Assembly (NCBI RefSeq): GCF_002223055.1 | Contig: NZ_NKFL01000006.1 | Location: 682,001 to 746,000, forward strand | Origin: Burkholderia sp. HI2500 | Lineage (GTDB): Bacteria; Pseudomonadota; Gammaproteobacteria; Burkholderiales; Burkholderiaceae | Length of the DNA: 64,000 bases | Direction of reading: 5' to 3' | In this document: positions 45,283-53,695 of the stretch, piece by piece | How the letters are laid out: each line of letters opens with the position of its first letter | Numbering within the stretch: position 1 is the stretch's first letter | The notes under the pieces: model-generated | What the model saw: only the letters and a program-made list of their open reading frames with translations | Databases searched by the model: none | Told to the model about the DNA's origin: nothing | Translations under genes and position numbers: made by a program

Positions 45283-46872
45283 TCAGGCCGCTTCGGCGGA
45301 CGGGGAAGTCGAAGCGGAAGCGGCGGGCGCGGCGGCAGGCCGCGCAGTGGTGTCGTGTTGCGGCGCGCGATACGCGTGGTAGTCGGCGATCGAGAAGTGC
45401 GCGGTCGCCTGGCGGAAGCGCCACGTGAAGCCGGGCCACAGCGTCGTGTTCTTGCCGGTGCGCGGATCGAGGTACCAGCTCTTGCAGCCGCCCGTCGACC
45501 AGATCGCCTTCTTGAGCTTGCCTTGCAGGTCGCTGTTGAACTGCGCCTCGACGAGCGGGCGCACCTCGATCGCGTCCGCCCGTTCGCGGCGCATCGCCTG
45601 CAGTGCGCCGAGGATGTACTCGATCTGCGACTCGATCATGAACACCATCGAGTTGTGGCCGAGGCCCGTGTTCGGGCCGACGATCATGAAGAAGTTCGGG
45701 TAGCCCGGCAGCGTCGAGCCGAGATACGCGTGCGCGCCGTCGCGCCATGCGTCGACGATGTCGAGCCCACCGCGGCCGATGATCGCGCCGCGCGGATACG
45801 GATCGGCCACCTGGAAGCCGGTGCCGTAGATCAGGCAGTCGACTTCATGACGCTTGCCGTCGGTCGTCACGACCGCGTCGGCTTCGATGTGGTCGATGCC
45901 GGTCGTGATCACGTCGACGTTCTTGCGCGACAGCGCCGGGTAGTAGTCGTTCGAGATCAGCACGCGCTTGCAGCCGAGCGTGTAGTTCGGCGTGACGATC
46001 TTGCGCAGCTCCGGATCGGGAATCTGCTTGCGGATATGGCGCAGCGCGAGCTTCTGCACGTTCTTCATCAGCGACGGATGGATCGCGAAGCCGAGCACGC
46101 GCGATTCGAGCATCCAGTAGATGCTGCTGCGCACGGCCTTCTGCGTGAACGGCAGCGTGCGGAACAGCCACTTCTCGAACCCGGTCAGGTTGCGGTCGGG
46201 CTTCGGCATGATCCACGGCGGCGTGCGCTGGAACAGCGCGAGCGCCTTCACGCGCGGCGCGATCTGCGGCACGAACTGGATCGCACTCGCGCCGGTGCCG
46301 ATCACCGCGACGCGCTTGCCTTCGAGCGCATAGTCGTGATCCCACTGCTGCGAGTGGAACGCGCGGCCCTTGAAGTTCTCGACGCCGGGAATCGACGGCA
46401 GCGCGGCGCGCGACAGCCCGCCCATCCCCGACACCAGCACGCGCGCGGACAACCGCTTGCCGTTCGCGAACGTGAGGCGCCAGCGTTGCGCGGCTTCGTC
46501 GTATTCGGCGCGCTGCAGTTCATGGTTCAGGCGCAGGTGCGGGCCGACGCCGAAGCGCTGCACGCAGTCTTCCAGATAGGCGCGGATTTCCGGCTGCGGC
46601 GCGAACATGCGCGTCCAGCGCGGGTTCGGCGCGAACGAGAACGAATAGACGTGCGATTGCACGTCGCATGCACACCCGGGGTAATGATTGTCGCGCCACG
46701 TGCCGCCGACCGACGCGGCCTTCTCGAGGACGACGAAGTCGGTCACGCCTGTTTGACGCAGGCGGATCGCCATCCCGAGGCCGGCGAAGCCGGTGCCGAT
46801 GATGGCGATGTCGATGGTTTCGTCCAGGCCGTCGTGGCCGGGCGGACCGAAAGGCAACGTGCGAGCATTCAT
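45283..46872 (-). CDS. Flavin-containing Baeyer-Villiger-type monooxygenase
   Basis: A 529-residue NADPH- and FAD-dependent monooxygenase that inserts oxygen next to a ketone or oxidises heteroatoms. FAD motif IAIIGTGFAGLGMAIRL, GGTWRDNHYPGCACD, the fingerprint FKGRAFHSQQWDH (the F-x-G-x3-H-x3-W type) and the NADPH motif VAVIGTGASAIQFV are all present. ATG 46872 follows GGAGACA and begins just before the FAD domain. First gene of a four-gene operon with an SDR, a predicted metal hydrolase and an alpha/beta hydrolase. The set resembles lipid- or terpenoid-ketone degradation or the mymA-type operon of mycobacteria; substrate unknown. Confidence 0.93.
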   Translation of the reverse strand: MNARTLPFGPPGHDGLDETIDIAIIGTGFAGLGMAIRLRQTGVTDFVVLEKAASVGGTWRDNHYPGCACDVQSHVYSFSFAPNPRWTRMFAPQPEIRAYLEDCVQRFGVGPHLRLNHELQRAEYDEAAQRWRLTFANGKRLSARVLVSGMGGLSRAALPSIPGVENFKGRAFHSQQWDHDYALEGKRVAVIGTGASAIQFVPQIAPRVKALALFQRTPPWIMPKPDRNLTGFEKWLFRTLPFTQKAVRSSIYWMLESRVLGFAIHPSLMKNVQKLALRHIRKQIPDPELRKIVTPNYTLGCKRVLISNDYYPALSRKNVDVITTGIDHIEADAVVTTDGKRHEVDCLIYGTGFQVADPYPRGAIIGRGGLDIVDAWRDGAHAYLGSTLPGYPNFFMIVGPNTGLGHNSMVFMIESQIEYILGALQAMRRERADAIEVRPLVEAQFNSDLQGKLKKAIWSTGGCKSWYLDPRTGKNTTLWPGFTWRFRQATAHFSIADYHAYRAPQHDTTARPAAAPAASASTSPSAEAA

Positions 46873-46904
46873 CCGGGTGTCTCCGATTTGGCTCATTTTC
46901 GAAT

Positions 46905-46924
46905 GTTACATTGTTTGATGTAAC
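46905..46924. promoter_or_regulatory. Perfect palindrome upstream of the Baeyer-Villiger operon
   Basis: GTTACAT and ATGTAAC form a perfect 7-bp inverted repeat with a six-base spacer, 33-52 bases upstream of the operon start. Its size and symmetry fit a TetR-family operator at the promoter. The regulator is not encoded next to it: the next gene on the right is a YhhN protein. Confidence 0.75.
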
Positions 46925-47118
46925 GATAGTGGGTGAACCCGGAAACCGCAAGAGGCTAGAAGCGGCGCTCTAAGGGCCGGAAGCCAGGCGGGAAAAGGCT
47001 GAGCGGGGTTTGGAACGGGCCGGTTTCCGCATCGCGGGATGCGCGGGAAGGGCCGTCGCCAGGGCGAGAGAGGGTGCGGGCGAGACCGCCGGCGCGCGGC
47101 GGGCTGTTTGAAACGGTA

Positions 47119-47859
47119 TCAGGGACGGATCGGTCGACCGGCTGTCTCATGGAAAACCCCGGCCACGATCGTGACCTGCGCGAGCGCGTAGAGGCCCCAG
47201 ATCAGGTAATCGATGCCCGGAAAACCGCCGAGGAAGCGGCCGACGCCGATCAGCGTATCGGAGCCGACGAAGATCAGGCTGCCGATGGCCACCAGCGGGC
47301 CGCGCGTGCGGGCGGCGAGCGCGAAGCTCGCCATCGCGCACAGCACGAGCATGTAGACGGCGACCGGTGCCAGCAACTCGCCGAGGTGCGGGAAGAACGC
47401 CACGTAGAACGCCGGCGCGGCGATCCACAGCCCGACGAGCGCGACGATGCGCCAGCCGTGAGGCCGCGCGCGCCAGCGCATGAAGATCGCGCAGTAGCCC
47501 AGGTGCGTGAGCAGGAACGCGCCGAGGCCGAGGACGAACGACAGCGGCCAGTCGGGCAGCGCGAGCAGCACGTCGCCGAGCACGGCCGTCACGAGCGCCG
47601 CGCACAGCCACGCGCGTTCACGCGGTGCGGCGCAGGTGCTGCCCGCCGCGAGCAGCAGGATGCCCATCGCGGCTTTCGCGACGGCCTGGCCGGGATAGGG
47701 CGCCGCGGCGAGCGACAGTCCGTATAGCAGCGCGGCGACGACGGCGAGCGGCCAGAGCCGGCGGTAGGTGGCGGGAAGCGTGGCGATCAAGGCGGGTGTC
47801 TCCGGTTTGTTGTCGTCTGCGGTGGACGGCGCGCGGTCGAGGGCGCGGCTGTCGGCCAT
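47119..47859 (-). CDS. YhhN-family (lysoplasmalogenase-like) membrane protein
   Basis: A 246-residue integral membrane protein with about eight hydrophobic segments after a hydrophilic N-terminal tail. The family motifs are LGDVLLALPD, LGAFLLTHLGYCAIF and FVGSDTLIGVGRF, with the conserved Asp residues near the membrane face. The human relative cleaves vinyl-ether lysolipids; in bacteria the reaction is less clear. Start at 47859 is the most upstream reasonable ATG; a later start closer to the first membrane segment is possible. Monocistronic. Confidence 0.85.
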   Translation of the reverse strand: MADSRALDRAPSTADDNKPETPALIATLPATYRRLWPLAVVAALLYGLSLAAAPYPGQAVAKAAMGILLLAAGSTCAAPRERAWLCAALVTAVLGDVLLALPDWPLSFVLGLGAFLLTHLGYCAIFMRWRARPHGWRIVALVGLWIAAPAFYVAFFPHLGELLAPVAVYMLVLCAMASFALAARTRGPLVAIGSLIFVGSDTLIGVGRFLGGFPGIDYLIWGLYALAQVTIVAGVFHETAGRPIRP

Positions 47860-48231
47860 TATCCGGAAGAAAGGACGTGCCAAAACCGGCGAATCCTTCT
47901 AGGAAGCAACCGGGATCGCCATGCACGAGGATTGCCCGCCGGCGCGGCAATCCGGCGATGTCGAGCTCCGATGCGTGGGTGCCGCCGCCGGATTTTCTCC
48001 GCGCGTTGCCCCGGTTGAACCGGGGCAACGACTGCAATTCGGCTTGCTATGATCGCCGCGGTATTGCCGTTGTCGATGTGGTGGTTGCTGTCGTTGTCGT
48101 TGTCGTTGTTCCGCCCGGCCGCGCGACTGGATGCGCAAGCCGATGCGGGCCCGATGAATCCATGCCGTGCCCGGCCCGTGCGCTCAGGCGAACCGGGCGG
48201 GCTGGCCTTCCCCACGAAAACAGGTCCGACC
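47860..48231. other. Intergenic stretch before the agmatinase gene, with a short repeat
   Basis: No gene recognised. Three tandem copies of TGTCGT occupy 48089-48106 within a T/G-biased strip (48060-48113). A shorter in-frame extension of the agmatinase frame reaches left to 48049 but reads as low-complexity sequence, not as protein. The promoter of the agmatinase gene should lie in the right half. Confidence 0.4.
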
Positions 48232-49200
48232 ATGACCGAACTTCTCCACGGCGACGGCGCGATCCGTCGCACGACGCCGTACGGCTCGTCGATCGAAAAC
48301 ACCTATGCGGGCGTGCTGTCGTTCATGCGCCGCAACTATTCGCGCGCGCTCGACGGCGTCGACGTCGCGATCTCCGGCGTGCCGCTCGACCTCGCGACGA
48401 CCTACCGCTCCGGCGCGCGGCTCGGGCCGGCCGCGATCCGCGCGGCGAGCGTGCAGCTCGCGGAGCTTCATCCGTATCCGTGGGGCTTCAACCCGTTCGA
48501 GGATCTCGCGGCCGTCGACTACGGCGATTGCTGGTTCGACGCGCACAACCCGCTGTCGATCAAGCCCGCGATCGTCGAGCATGCGCGCACGATCCTCGGT
48601 TCCGGCGCGAAGATGCTGACGCTCGGCGGCGACCACTACATCACGTACCCGCTGCTGGTCGCGCATGCGGAGCGCTACGGCAAGCCGCTGTCGCTGATCC
48701 ATTTCGACGCGCACTGCGATACGTGGGCCGACGACGATCCGGACAGCCTCAATCACGGGACGATGTTCTACAAGGCCGTGAAGGAAGGGCTGATCGATCC
48801 GGCGACGTCGGTGCAGGTCGGGATTCGCACGTGGAACGACGACTTTCTCGGGATCGAGCGGCTCGATGCGGCGTGGGTGCATGACCACGGCGCGCGTGCG
48901 GCGGTCGAGCGGATCGTCGCTATCGTCGGCGCGCGGCCGGCGTACCTGACGTTCGATATCGATTGTCTCGATCCGGCGTTCGCGCCCGGCACCGGCACGC
49001 CGGTCGCGGGCGGGCTGTCGTCGGCGCAGGCGCTCGCGATCGTGCGTGCGCTCGGCGCGGTGAACCTGGTCGGTGCGGATGTGGTCGAGGTCGCGCCCGC
49101 GTACGACCACGCGGACATCACGGCGATCGCGGCCGCGCATGTCGCGTGTGACTTGCTGTGTCTGTGGCGGCAGAAGAAGGTGGCGGGAGCGCTGAAGTAA
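48232..49200 (+). CDS. speB: Agmatinase-family ureohydrolase
   Basis: A 322-residue dimanganese enzyme hydrolysing a guanidino compound to urea and an amine; agmatine to putrescine in the type member. Metal ligands are His135 (GGDHYIT), Asp159, His161 and Asp163 (HFDAHCDTW), Asp242 and Asp244 (TFDIDCLDPAFAPGTG). Guanidinobutyrase and related specificities have the same fold and are not excluded. No adjacent decarboxylase or transporter gives a clue. Produced urea could be exchanged through the urea channel encoded at 40840, though the two are far apart. Confidence 0.88.
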   Translation: MTELLHGDGAIRRTTPYGSSIENTYAGVLSFMRRNYSRALDGVDVAISGVPLDLATTYRSGARLGPAAIRAASVQLAELHPYPWGFNPFEDLAAVDYGDCWFDAHNPLSIKPAIVEHARTILGSGAKMLTLGGDHYITYPLLVAHAERYGKPLSLIHFDAHCDTWADDDPDSLNHGTMFYKAVKEGLIDPATSVQVGIRTWNDDFLGIERLDAAWVHDHGARAAVERIVAIVGARPAYLTFDIDCLDPAFAPGTGTPVAGGLSSAQALAIVRALGAVNLVGADVVEVAPAYDHADITAIAAAHVACDLLCLWRQKKVAGALK

Positions 49201-49434
49201 GTCGGCATGCCGGGCATGCGCGTGCCGCTGGCGCGGTGCGCGCATTGCCGGATCGAGGTGCCGTGTGCTGTTCGTATCCCGTGAATCGGGAGAAAAGTCT
49301 TTGCGGATTCCCGTGGAGGGGCGTTGCCGACCCGTTGGCGAAATCCGCGAAACGTCAGTGGTTGGCTGCTTCCGTACGTCAACGACGCGCTGACATGTCA
49401 CCGATGACGTGCCGCGACTTCATCAAGCAAAAAC

Positions 49435-50724
49435 CTATCTACTCCTGAAGAAAGCCGCAAGCATGTCGTCTTTCGGCGCTGCCGGTTGCGTTGTTTGCTG
49501 CTTTCCCGCCCGTCCGCGAGATCGAGAATGATCCGCTCCGGCACCGTCTGGCCAGGCCCCCGTATAAACCGCACGCGGCCGGATGAGATCGGATTGCTCG
49601 CGCTGCTCCAGCCCGTGCGCGATCCAGCCGATCGAGCGGCCGAGCGCGAACAGGCCGAATGCCGCGCCGACGGGAAGCCGCAAATGTCTGCGTAACGCCA
49701 CCAGCGCGAGATCGAGCGAGGGCTTCTGGCCGACGAGCGTGCTCCCGGTATCGATCATCCTTTTCCATTGAGGATGACGCGGCAGGATCCGCGACAACAG
49801 ATACGTCGCACGCACGTCGCCATCGGGATAGAGCGCATGTCCGAAGCCCGGCAAGCCGTCACCCCGGGCGAGACGCGCGACCATTTTTTGCTCGACGTCC
49901 TTTTTGCCCAGTTCGTCCCACAGTGCTTCGCCGCGCGCGGTGGTGGCGCCATGCCGCTCGCCCGACAAGCCGGCCAGGCCGCCGACCACGACGGCGCGCA
50001 AGCTCGCGTTCGTCGACGCGATGCACCGCCCCGTGAAGCTCGACGCGTTCAGTTCGTGATCCGCGCACAGCACGAGCGCCATCCTGATCAGCTCGGCGCC
50101 CGCCGGCCCGACGCCCCATGCCCGCGCGCATTGCGCGTGGATGGGGGCGGTATCGATCCGGGTGCGCAGCAGGCATGCCGCCAGAATTCGCACGAGATCG
50201 CCGCAGCCCTGCGCCTGACGATCGGCCGACTGATGCCAGATCGCCGTCGGCGCGTCCTCGCTTGCGACGGTGAAGAGCGGCAGCAGCGCTTGCTCGGTGC
50301 GTTGACCGTCGTAGTGCCTGAAGAGCGTTCGCAGTACTGACGGCGTCGTGGGGACGTGACGGCCGAAAGCGGTCTGCTCGTCGCATCGCCACAGCAGCGC
50401 CGCGACTTCCTCGAGACTCGCGCGGGCAGCGAGATCGAGTGCATCCACGCCGCGATAGAAGAGCCGGCCGCCATCGATCAACGTGATGCTCGATTCGAGC
50501 ACGGGCGCCCCCCAGTTCAGCGCGGCCTTCGCCACTTCCTTCGGCTTGCGGCCGCGTGCGCGTTGATCCGCGAGGCGCTCGACCTCGGCCGCGAGGTAGC
50601 GGCTTTCACGGTGGCTGCCGCCCGGCTCCGCGCGAAGCAGGCCGCGGCTGACGTACGCATAGAGGGTTTGCCGCGAGACACCGAGCCTTGCCGCGGCTGC
50701 GGTCGAATTCAGGTAGTTCGACAT
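49435..50724 (-). CDS. Citrate synthase-family protein with N-terminal helix-turn-helix
   Basis: A 429-residue protein: a MerR-like helix-turn-helix at residues 1-40 (STAAAARLGVSRQTLYAYVS) joined to a citrate synthase fold. The catalytic residues remain: His in LCADHELNAS, His in GFGHALYPDG and Asp in SLDLALVAL. It may be a DNA-binding sensor of acyl-CoA, or a 2-methylcitrate/citrate synthase-like enzyme that also binds DNA. The last 35 residues look out of frame: shifting by one base at a run of five C (49557-49561) restores YTG, then TVPERIILDLADGRES. ATG 50724 fits the helix-turn-helix; the frame is open further upstream. Confidence 0.82.
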   Translation of the reverse strand: MSNYLNSTAAAARLGVSRQTLYAYVSRGLLRAEPGGSHRESRYLAAEVERLADQRARGRKPKEVAKAALNWGAPVLESSITLIDGGRLFYRGVDALDLAARASLEEVAALLWRCDEQTAFGRHVPTTPSVLRTLFRHYDGQRTEQALLPLFTVASEDAPTAIWHQSADRQAQGCGDLVRILAACLLRTRIDTAPIHAQCARAWGVGPAGAELIRMALVLCADHELNASSFTGRCIASTNASLRAVVVGGLAGLSGERHGATTARGEALWDELGKKDVEQKMVARLARGDGLPGFGHALYPDGDVRATYLLSRILPRHPQWKRMIDTGSTLVGQKPSLDLALVALRRHLRLPVGAAFGLFALGRSIGWIAHGLEQREQSDLIRPRAVYTGAWPDGAGADHSRSRGRAGKQQTTQPAAPKDDMLAAFFRSR

Positions 50725-50750
50725 CGTGCGCAGGGGGAATCGTTCGACAG

Positions 50751-50769
50751 GTTGATCAGGATAATCAAC
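50751..50769. promoter_or_regulatory. Inverted repeat between the divergent HTH-citrate synthase and CoA transferase genes
   Basis: GTTGAT and ATCAAC are perfect complements separated by seven bases, in the 103-base gap between the divergent genes. It could be the binding site of the helix-turn-helix domain of the left gene and control both. No strong promoter pair was seen for either direction. Confidence 0.45.
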
Positions 50770-50827
50770 GTTGACAGCAAATGCGAGCGGGACGATCTTT
50801 GCGTCACCTGATTCATGCGAGGCGAAC

Positions 50828-52261
50828 ATGGGTGTCGATCAAATGTCGAGGGAACGGGCTCCGGCCGATGACGAGCGGGTGTCGCGTCAGCTACGGGCGT
50901 TCTGGCGCGCGGCGGGTGGGTCTCAGGCTTTTCTCGAGTCGTGCAGCTTCAGCGGGGCGGGCGAACTGGTTTCGGCATTTCGCGTCACCGACATGGCCAC
51001 GGCGGCGATCGGCGCGGCCGCGGCGTCCGTTGCCGAATTGCTGCATGCAGCGACCGGGACGTTGCCGGCGGTTCGGGTCGACCGGCGCATGGCGTCGCTA
51101 TGGTTCGGCACGTCGCTGCGTCCGCAAGGCTGGTCGATGCCGCCGCAATGGGATCCGGTGGCCGCCAACTATCGGGCGCGCGATCGCTGGATCCGCTTGC
51201 ACACGAACGCGCCGCATCATCGGCTGGCCGCGTTGTCGGTGCTCGGCTGCGCCGCCGATGCGCAGTCGGTCGCACAAGCGGTGAATCGCTGGGATGCCGG
51301 CGCGCTCGAAGAGGCGATCGTCGAGCGCGGCGGTTGTGCCGCGGCGATGTACTCGGCGCAGGAGTGGGCCGGGCATCCGCAGGGCAACGCAGTCGCGACC
51401 GAGCCGTTGCTACATGTCCGTGCCGCGACCGATGCCGTCGCGCGCGACTGGCGGCCTTCGAAAGACCGGCCGTTGCGTGGCATTCGCGTGCTCGACCTGA
51501 CGCGCATTCTGGCCGGCCCCGTGGCGACACGGTTTCTTGCGGGCCTGGGCGCCGACGTGCTGCGCATCGATCCGTACGGCTGGGAAGAGCCGGGCACGGT
51601 GCCCGAAGTCGTCCTCGGCAAGCGGTGTGCGCGGCTGAACCTGAAGGATGCCGCAGATCTGGATACGCTCAAGCAGTTGCTGCGCAGCGCGGATATCGTC
51701 GTGCACGGTTACCGGTCGGACGCGCTCGCGCGACTCGGGCTCGATGCCGCGCATCGGCGCGAGCTGAATCCTGCGCTCATCGACGTGTCGCTCGACGCTT
51801 ATGGCTGGAGTGGTGAATGGCGTTACCGGCGCGGCTTCGACAGCCTCATTCAAATGAGCACGGGAATCGCCGACGCGGGTATGCGCGTGACGGGCAGTGA
51901 TGAGCCGGTGAACTTGCCTGTCCAGGCGATCGACCATGCGACGGGTTACCTGATGGCGACCGCCGCGATCCGCGGGCTGACGACGCGAATGAAAGAGGGC
52001 GTCGGTACCGAGGTGCGCACTTCGCTGGCGCGCACGGCGGCTGAGTTGCAGTTGCGGTCGGAGCCGATGAGCGAGGTGATTGAGCTGGTTGCCGACGATC
52101 AACGTGATCGTGCGGAACACGTCGAACCGACGTCGTGGGGGCCGGCATCCCGGCTCCTGCCGCCCGTACGGATCGACGGTGCGCCGCTGCGATGGTTTTA
52201 TCCGGCGCGCGCGCTGGGTGCGTACGAGCCCGAATGGTTGTCGTCGAACGACGATCTGTGA
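50828..52261 (+). CDS. Class III CoA-transferase (CaiB/BaiF family), extended
   Basis: A 477-residue CoA transferase. The recognisable domain begins at about residue 215 (LRGIRVLDLTRILAGPVATR, LGADVLRID) and contains the catalytic Asp in RRGFDSLIQMSTG. The first 210 residues form a weaker second half (WSMPPQWDPVAANYRARD, RDRWIRLHTNAPHHRLA), as in double-length members where one half has lost activity. The reaction is transfer of CoA between organic acids. Divergent from the HTH-citrate synthase gene, suggesting a shared acyl-CoA. Start may be ATG 50828 or 50843. Confidence 0.85.
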   Translation: MGVDQMSRERAPADDERVSRQLRAFWRAAGGSQAFLESCSFSGAGELVSAFRVTDMATAAIGAAAASVAELLHAATGTLPAVRVDRRMASLWFGTSLRPQGWSMPPQWDPVAANYRARDRWIRLHTNAPHHRLAALSVLGCAADAQSVAQAVNRWDAGALEEAIVERGGCAAAMYSAQEWAGHPQGNAVATEPLLHVRAATDAVARDWRPSKDRPLRGIRVLDLTRILAGPVATRFLAGLGADVLRIDPYGWEEPGTVPEVVLGKRCARLNLKDAADLDTLKQLLRSADIVVHGYRSDALARLGLDAAHRRELNPALIDVSLDAYGWSGEWRYRRGFDSLIQMSTGIADAGMRVTGSDEPVNLPVQAIDHATGYLMATAAIRGLTTRMKEGVGTEVRTSLARTAAELQLRSEPMSEVIELVADDQRDRAEHVEPTSWGPASRLLPPVRIDGAPLRWFYPARALGAYEPEWLSSNDDL

Positions 52262-52270
52262 CGCGATGCG

Positions 52271-52507
52271 ATGAGTCGGTTGGTGTCGGTGAGTGGCGAC
52301 GGGACGGGAAACGACGTGGCCACGGCGATGAATGTTGCTCAGCGCAATGCGCAGGTCGTCATCATCGGGCAGCCCGCGAACGTGCTGGAACACGTGACCG
52401 AAGCGATCGGCGGCGTGTTTACGGATGTCCCCCCCACCGCACCTTGGCCGCCGATCAGGATGTGCCTGAGCAGACGGAACGCGTTCGGCGGAGAGGGGGC
52501 GGCCTAG
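52271..52507 (+). CDS. Doubtful small hypothetical protein
   Basis: A possible 78-residue product starting nine bases after the CoA transferase. It contains a fairly protein-like stretch (VAQRNAQVVIIGQPANVLEH) but no known motif, and the C-terminus becomes irregular. Codon use is less typical than in its neighbours. It may be a degenerate remnant; the call is weak. Confidence 0.25.
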   Translation: MSRLVSVSGDGTGNDVATAMNVAQRNAQVVIIGQPANVLEHVTEAIGGVFTDVPPTAPWPPIRMCLSRRNAFGGEGAA

Positions 52508-52576
52508 TGAAGCAAGTCGGCCGGCGAAGACCGCCGGCGCGCTGCGCGTCGCTGGATCGACGGCCGGGCGTTGTGT

Positions 52577-52801
52577 TTAACCGCGCGTGTCGACCCAGTT
52601 GCGTGCCCAGCGGGCCGAATGCTGCAACGCCTGCTCTTCGCTCGTGAAGTAATCGAGCGAATAGAACTGGTAGCGGCCTTCGGTGCGTGGGCTACCGGCG
52701 CGTTCAAGCAGCAGGTTGGACGAAAAACTACCGTCGGGCAAACGATGCGCCGAGGGTTGGACGGCATAGCCGTTGTATTGATGAATTTGTTCGTTATGCA
52801 T
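52577..52801 (-). CDS. Small hypothetical protein
   Basis: A 74-residue soluble protein: EQIHQYNGYAVQPSAHRLPD, SFSSNLLLERAG, YQFYSLDYFTSEEQALQHSARWARNW. The pattern of a short beta-sheet with a C-terminal helix rich in aromatic residues and Ser-Glu-Glu-Gln resembles small Burkholderia proteins often found near cold-shock genes, but I cannot name a family with known function. ATG 52801 is chosen; an upstream in-frame ATG adds a short basic extension. Confidence 0.6.
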   Translation of the reverse strand: MHNEQIHQYNGYAVQPSAHRLPDGSFSSNLLLERAGSPRTEGRYQFYSLDYFTSEEQALQHSARWARNWVDTRG

Positions 52802-53039
52802 TTTAATTTTAATGATGTTCGAGTGCGCGCGTGCCGTGCGGATGTGCACGGGTATGCCGATTCAAAGCCATTGCGAGCTGAATCTGACGCAGTCGTAAAG
52901 CGAAAAAGGGCTTGGCAGCCAGAGGGGGAATGAAGTGCAACGAGGTGTGTGGCGCGCGGCGAGCTGCGGAATGAACCGATGCAGCCAAGAGCAATCGCGC
53001 CAACTTTGGGAGACCAGGCTCCGCGAGGATGTCGCTGCA

Positions 53040-53067
53040 ACCCGGCGCCCGTTACGGGGCGCCGGGT
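53040..53067 (-). terminator. Hairpin after cspA
   Basis: A perfect 11-bp GC-rich stem (53040-53050 with 53057-53067) and a six-base loop lie ten bases after the cspA stop. It lacks a T-run, so it may act with Rho or as a stability element of the 3' end. Confidence 0.6.
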
Positions 53068-53077
53068 CCTTCAAACT

Positions 53078-53281
53078 TTACAGCGGCTTGATGTTGGCCG
53101 CTTGCAGACCCTTCGGGCCTTGCTTCGTTTCGAAGCTCACTTTCTGGTTTTCAGCCAGCGTCTTGAAGCCGTCGGCGCGAATTTCGGAGAAGTGAGCGAA
53201 GAGGTCGTCGCCGCCGTTGTCGGGCGTGATGAAGCCAAAGCCTTTGCTGTCGTTGAACCACTTGACGATACCGGTATCCAT
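53078..53281 (-). CDS. cspA: Cold-shock protein (CspA family)
   Basis: A 67-residue single-stranded nucleic acid-binding beta-barrel: [20 protein letters not shown] with RNP1 (KGFGFI), RNP2 (DLFAHF), and [11 protein letters not shown] at the end. It melts RNA structures during cold or other stress. A leader of about 130 bases between the proposed promoter and the ATG is typical for cold-regulated copies. Confidence 0.96.
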   Translation of the reverse strand: MDTGIVKWFNDSKGFGFITPDNGGDDLFAHFSEIRADGFKTLAENQKVSFETKQGPKGLQAANIKPL

Positions 53282-53420
53282 GAAGATTCCTTGAGAAAAA
53301 AATATGAAGATTTGCTCTGGAAAGAGCGCTGGAAGCGTCAAGGAGGGAGAGGACAACGAATACCGCTGAGGAGCGATCAATTGATGAACAGCAATCGGAC
53401 TTCTTGAACTTCGACCGAGA

Positions 53421-53449
53421 CATTAACCGCTGGGCGGCGGTGGCGTCAA
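53421..53449 (-). promoter_or_regulatory. Probable cspA promoter and long leader
   Basis: On the minus strand TTGACG (53449-53444) and TTAATG (53426-53421) are 17 bases apart. The transcript would begin near 53414 and carry about 130 bases of leader (53413-53282), a possible site of cold-dependent folding control. The remaining gap 53450-53695 shows no gene; it separates cspA from the binding-protein gene. Confidence 0.5.
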
Positions 53450-53695
53450 TCATTAACTTGTAACTGTTTCACCGCGCGGCCTGTTTGCGGACGAAGCGAT
53501 GTGGCCCTGCGTAGCGGAGCGTGCTGCGCGGCATGGCGTGCAGGGGCGTCCACGATAAACGCAAACGCGAGACTCGCGCGCTGGCGCTTACGCCGACAGT
53601 GCGTCGCGCATTTCCCGAAAATTCGACAAGAACAAGAAAGGCCGACGAGTCGTGTGCCCGGCGGCCGTTTCGGCACGTTGCGCGCTGGGTTCCCG

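Noticed and set aside
48089..48106. TGTCGT repeats as a CRISPR-like or regulatory array
   Set aside because: Only three six-base copies without spacers; simple sequence in a T/G-biased leader.
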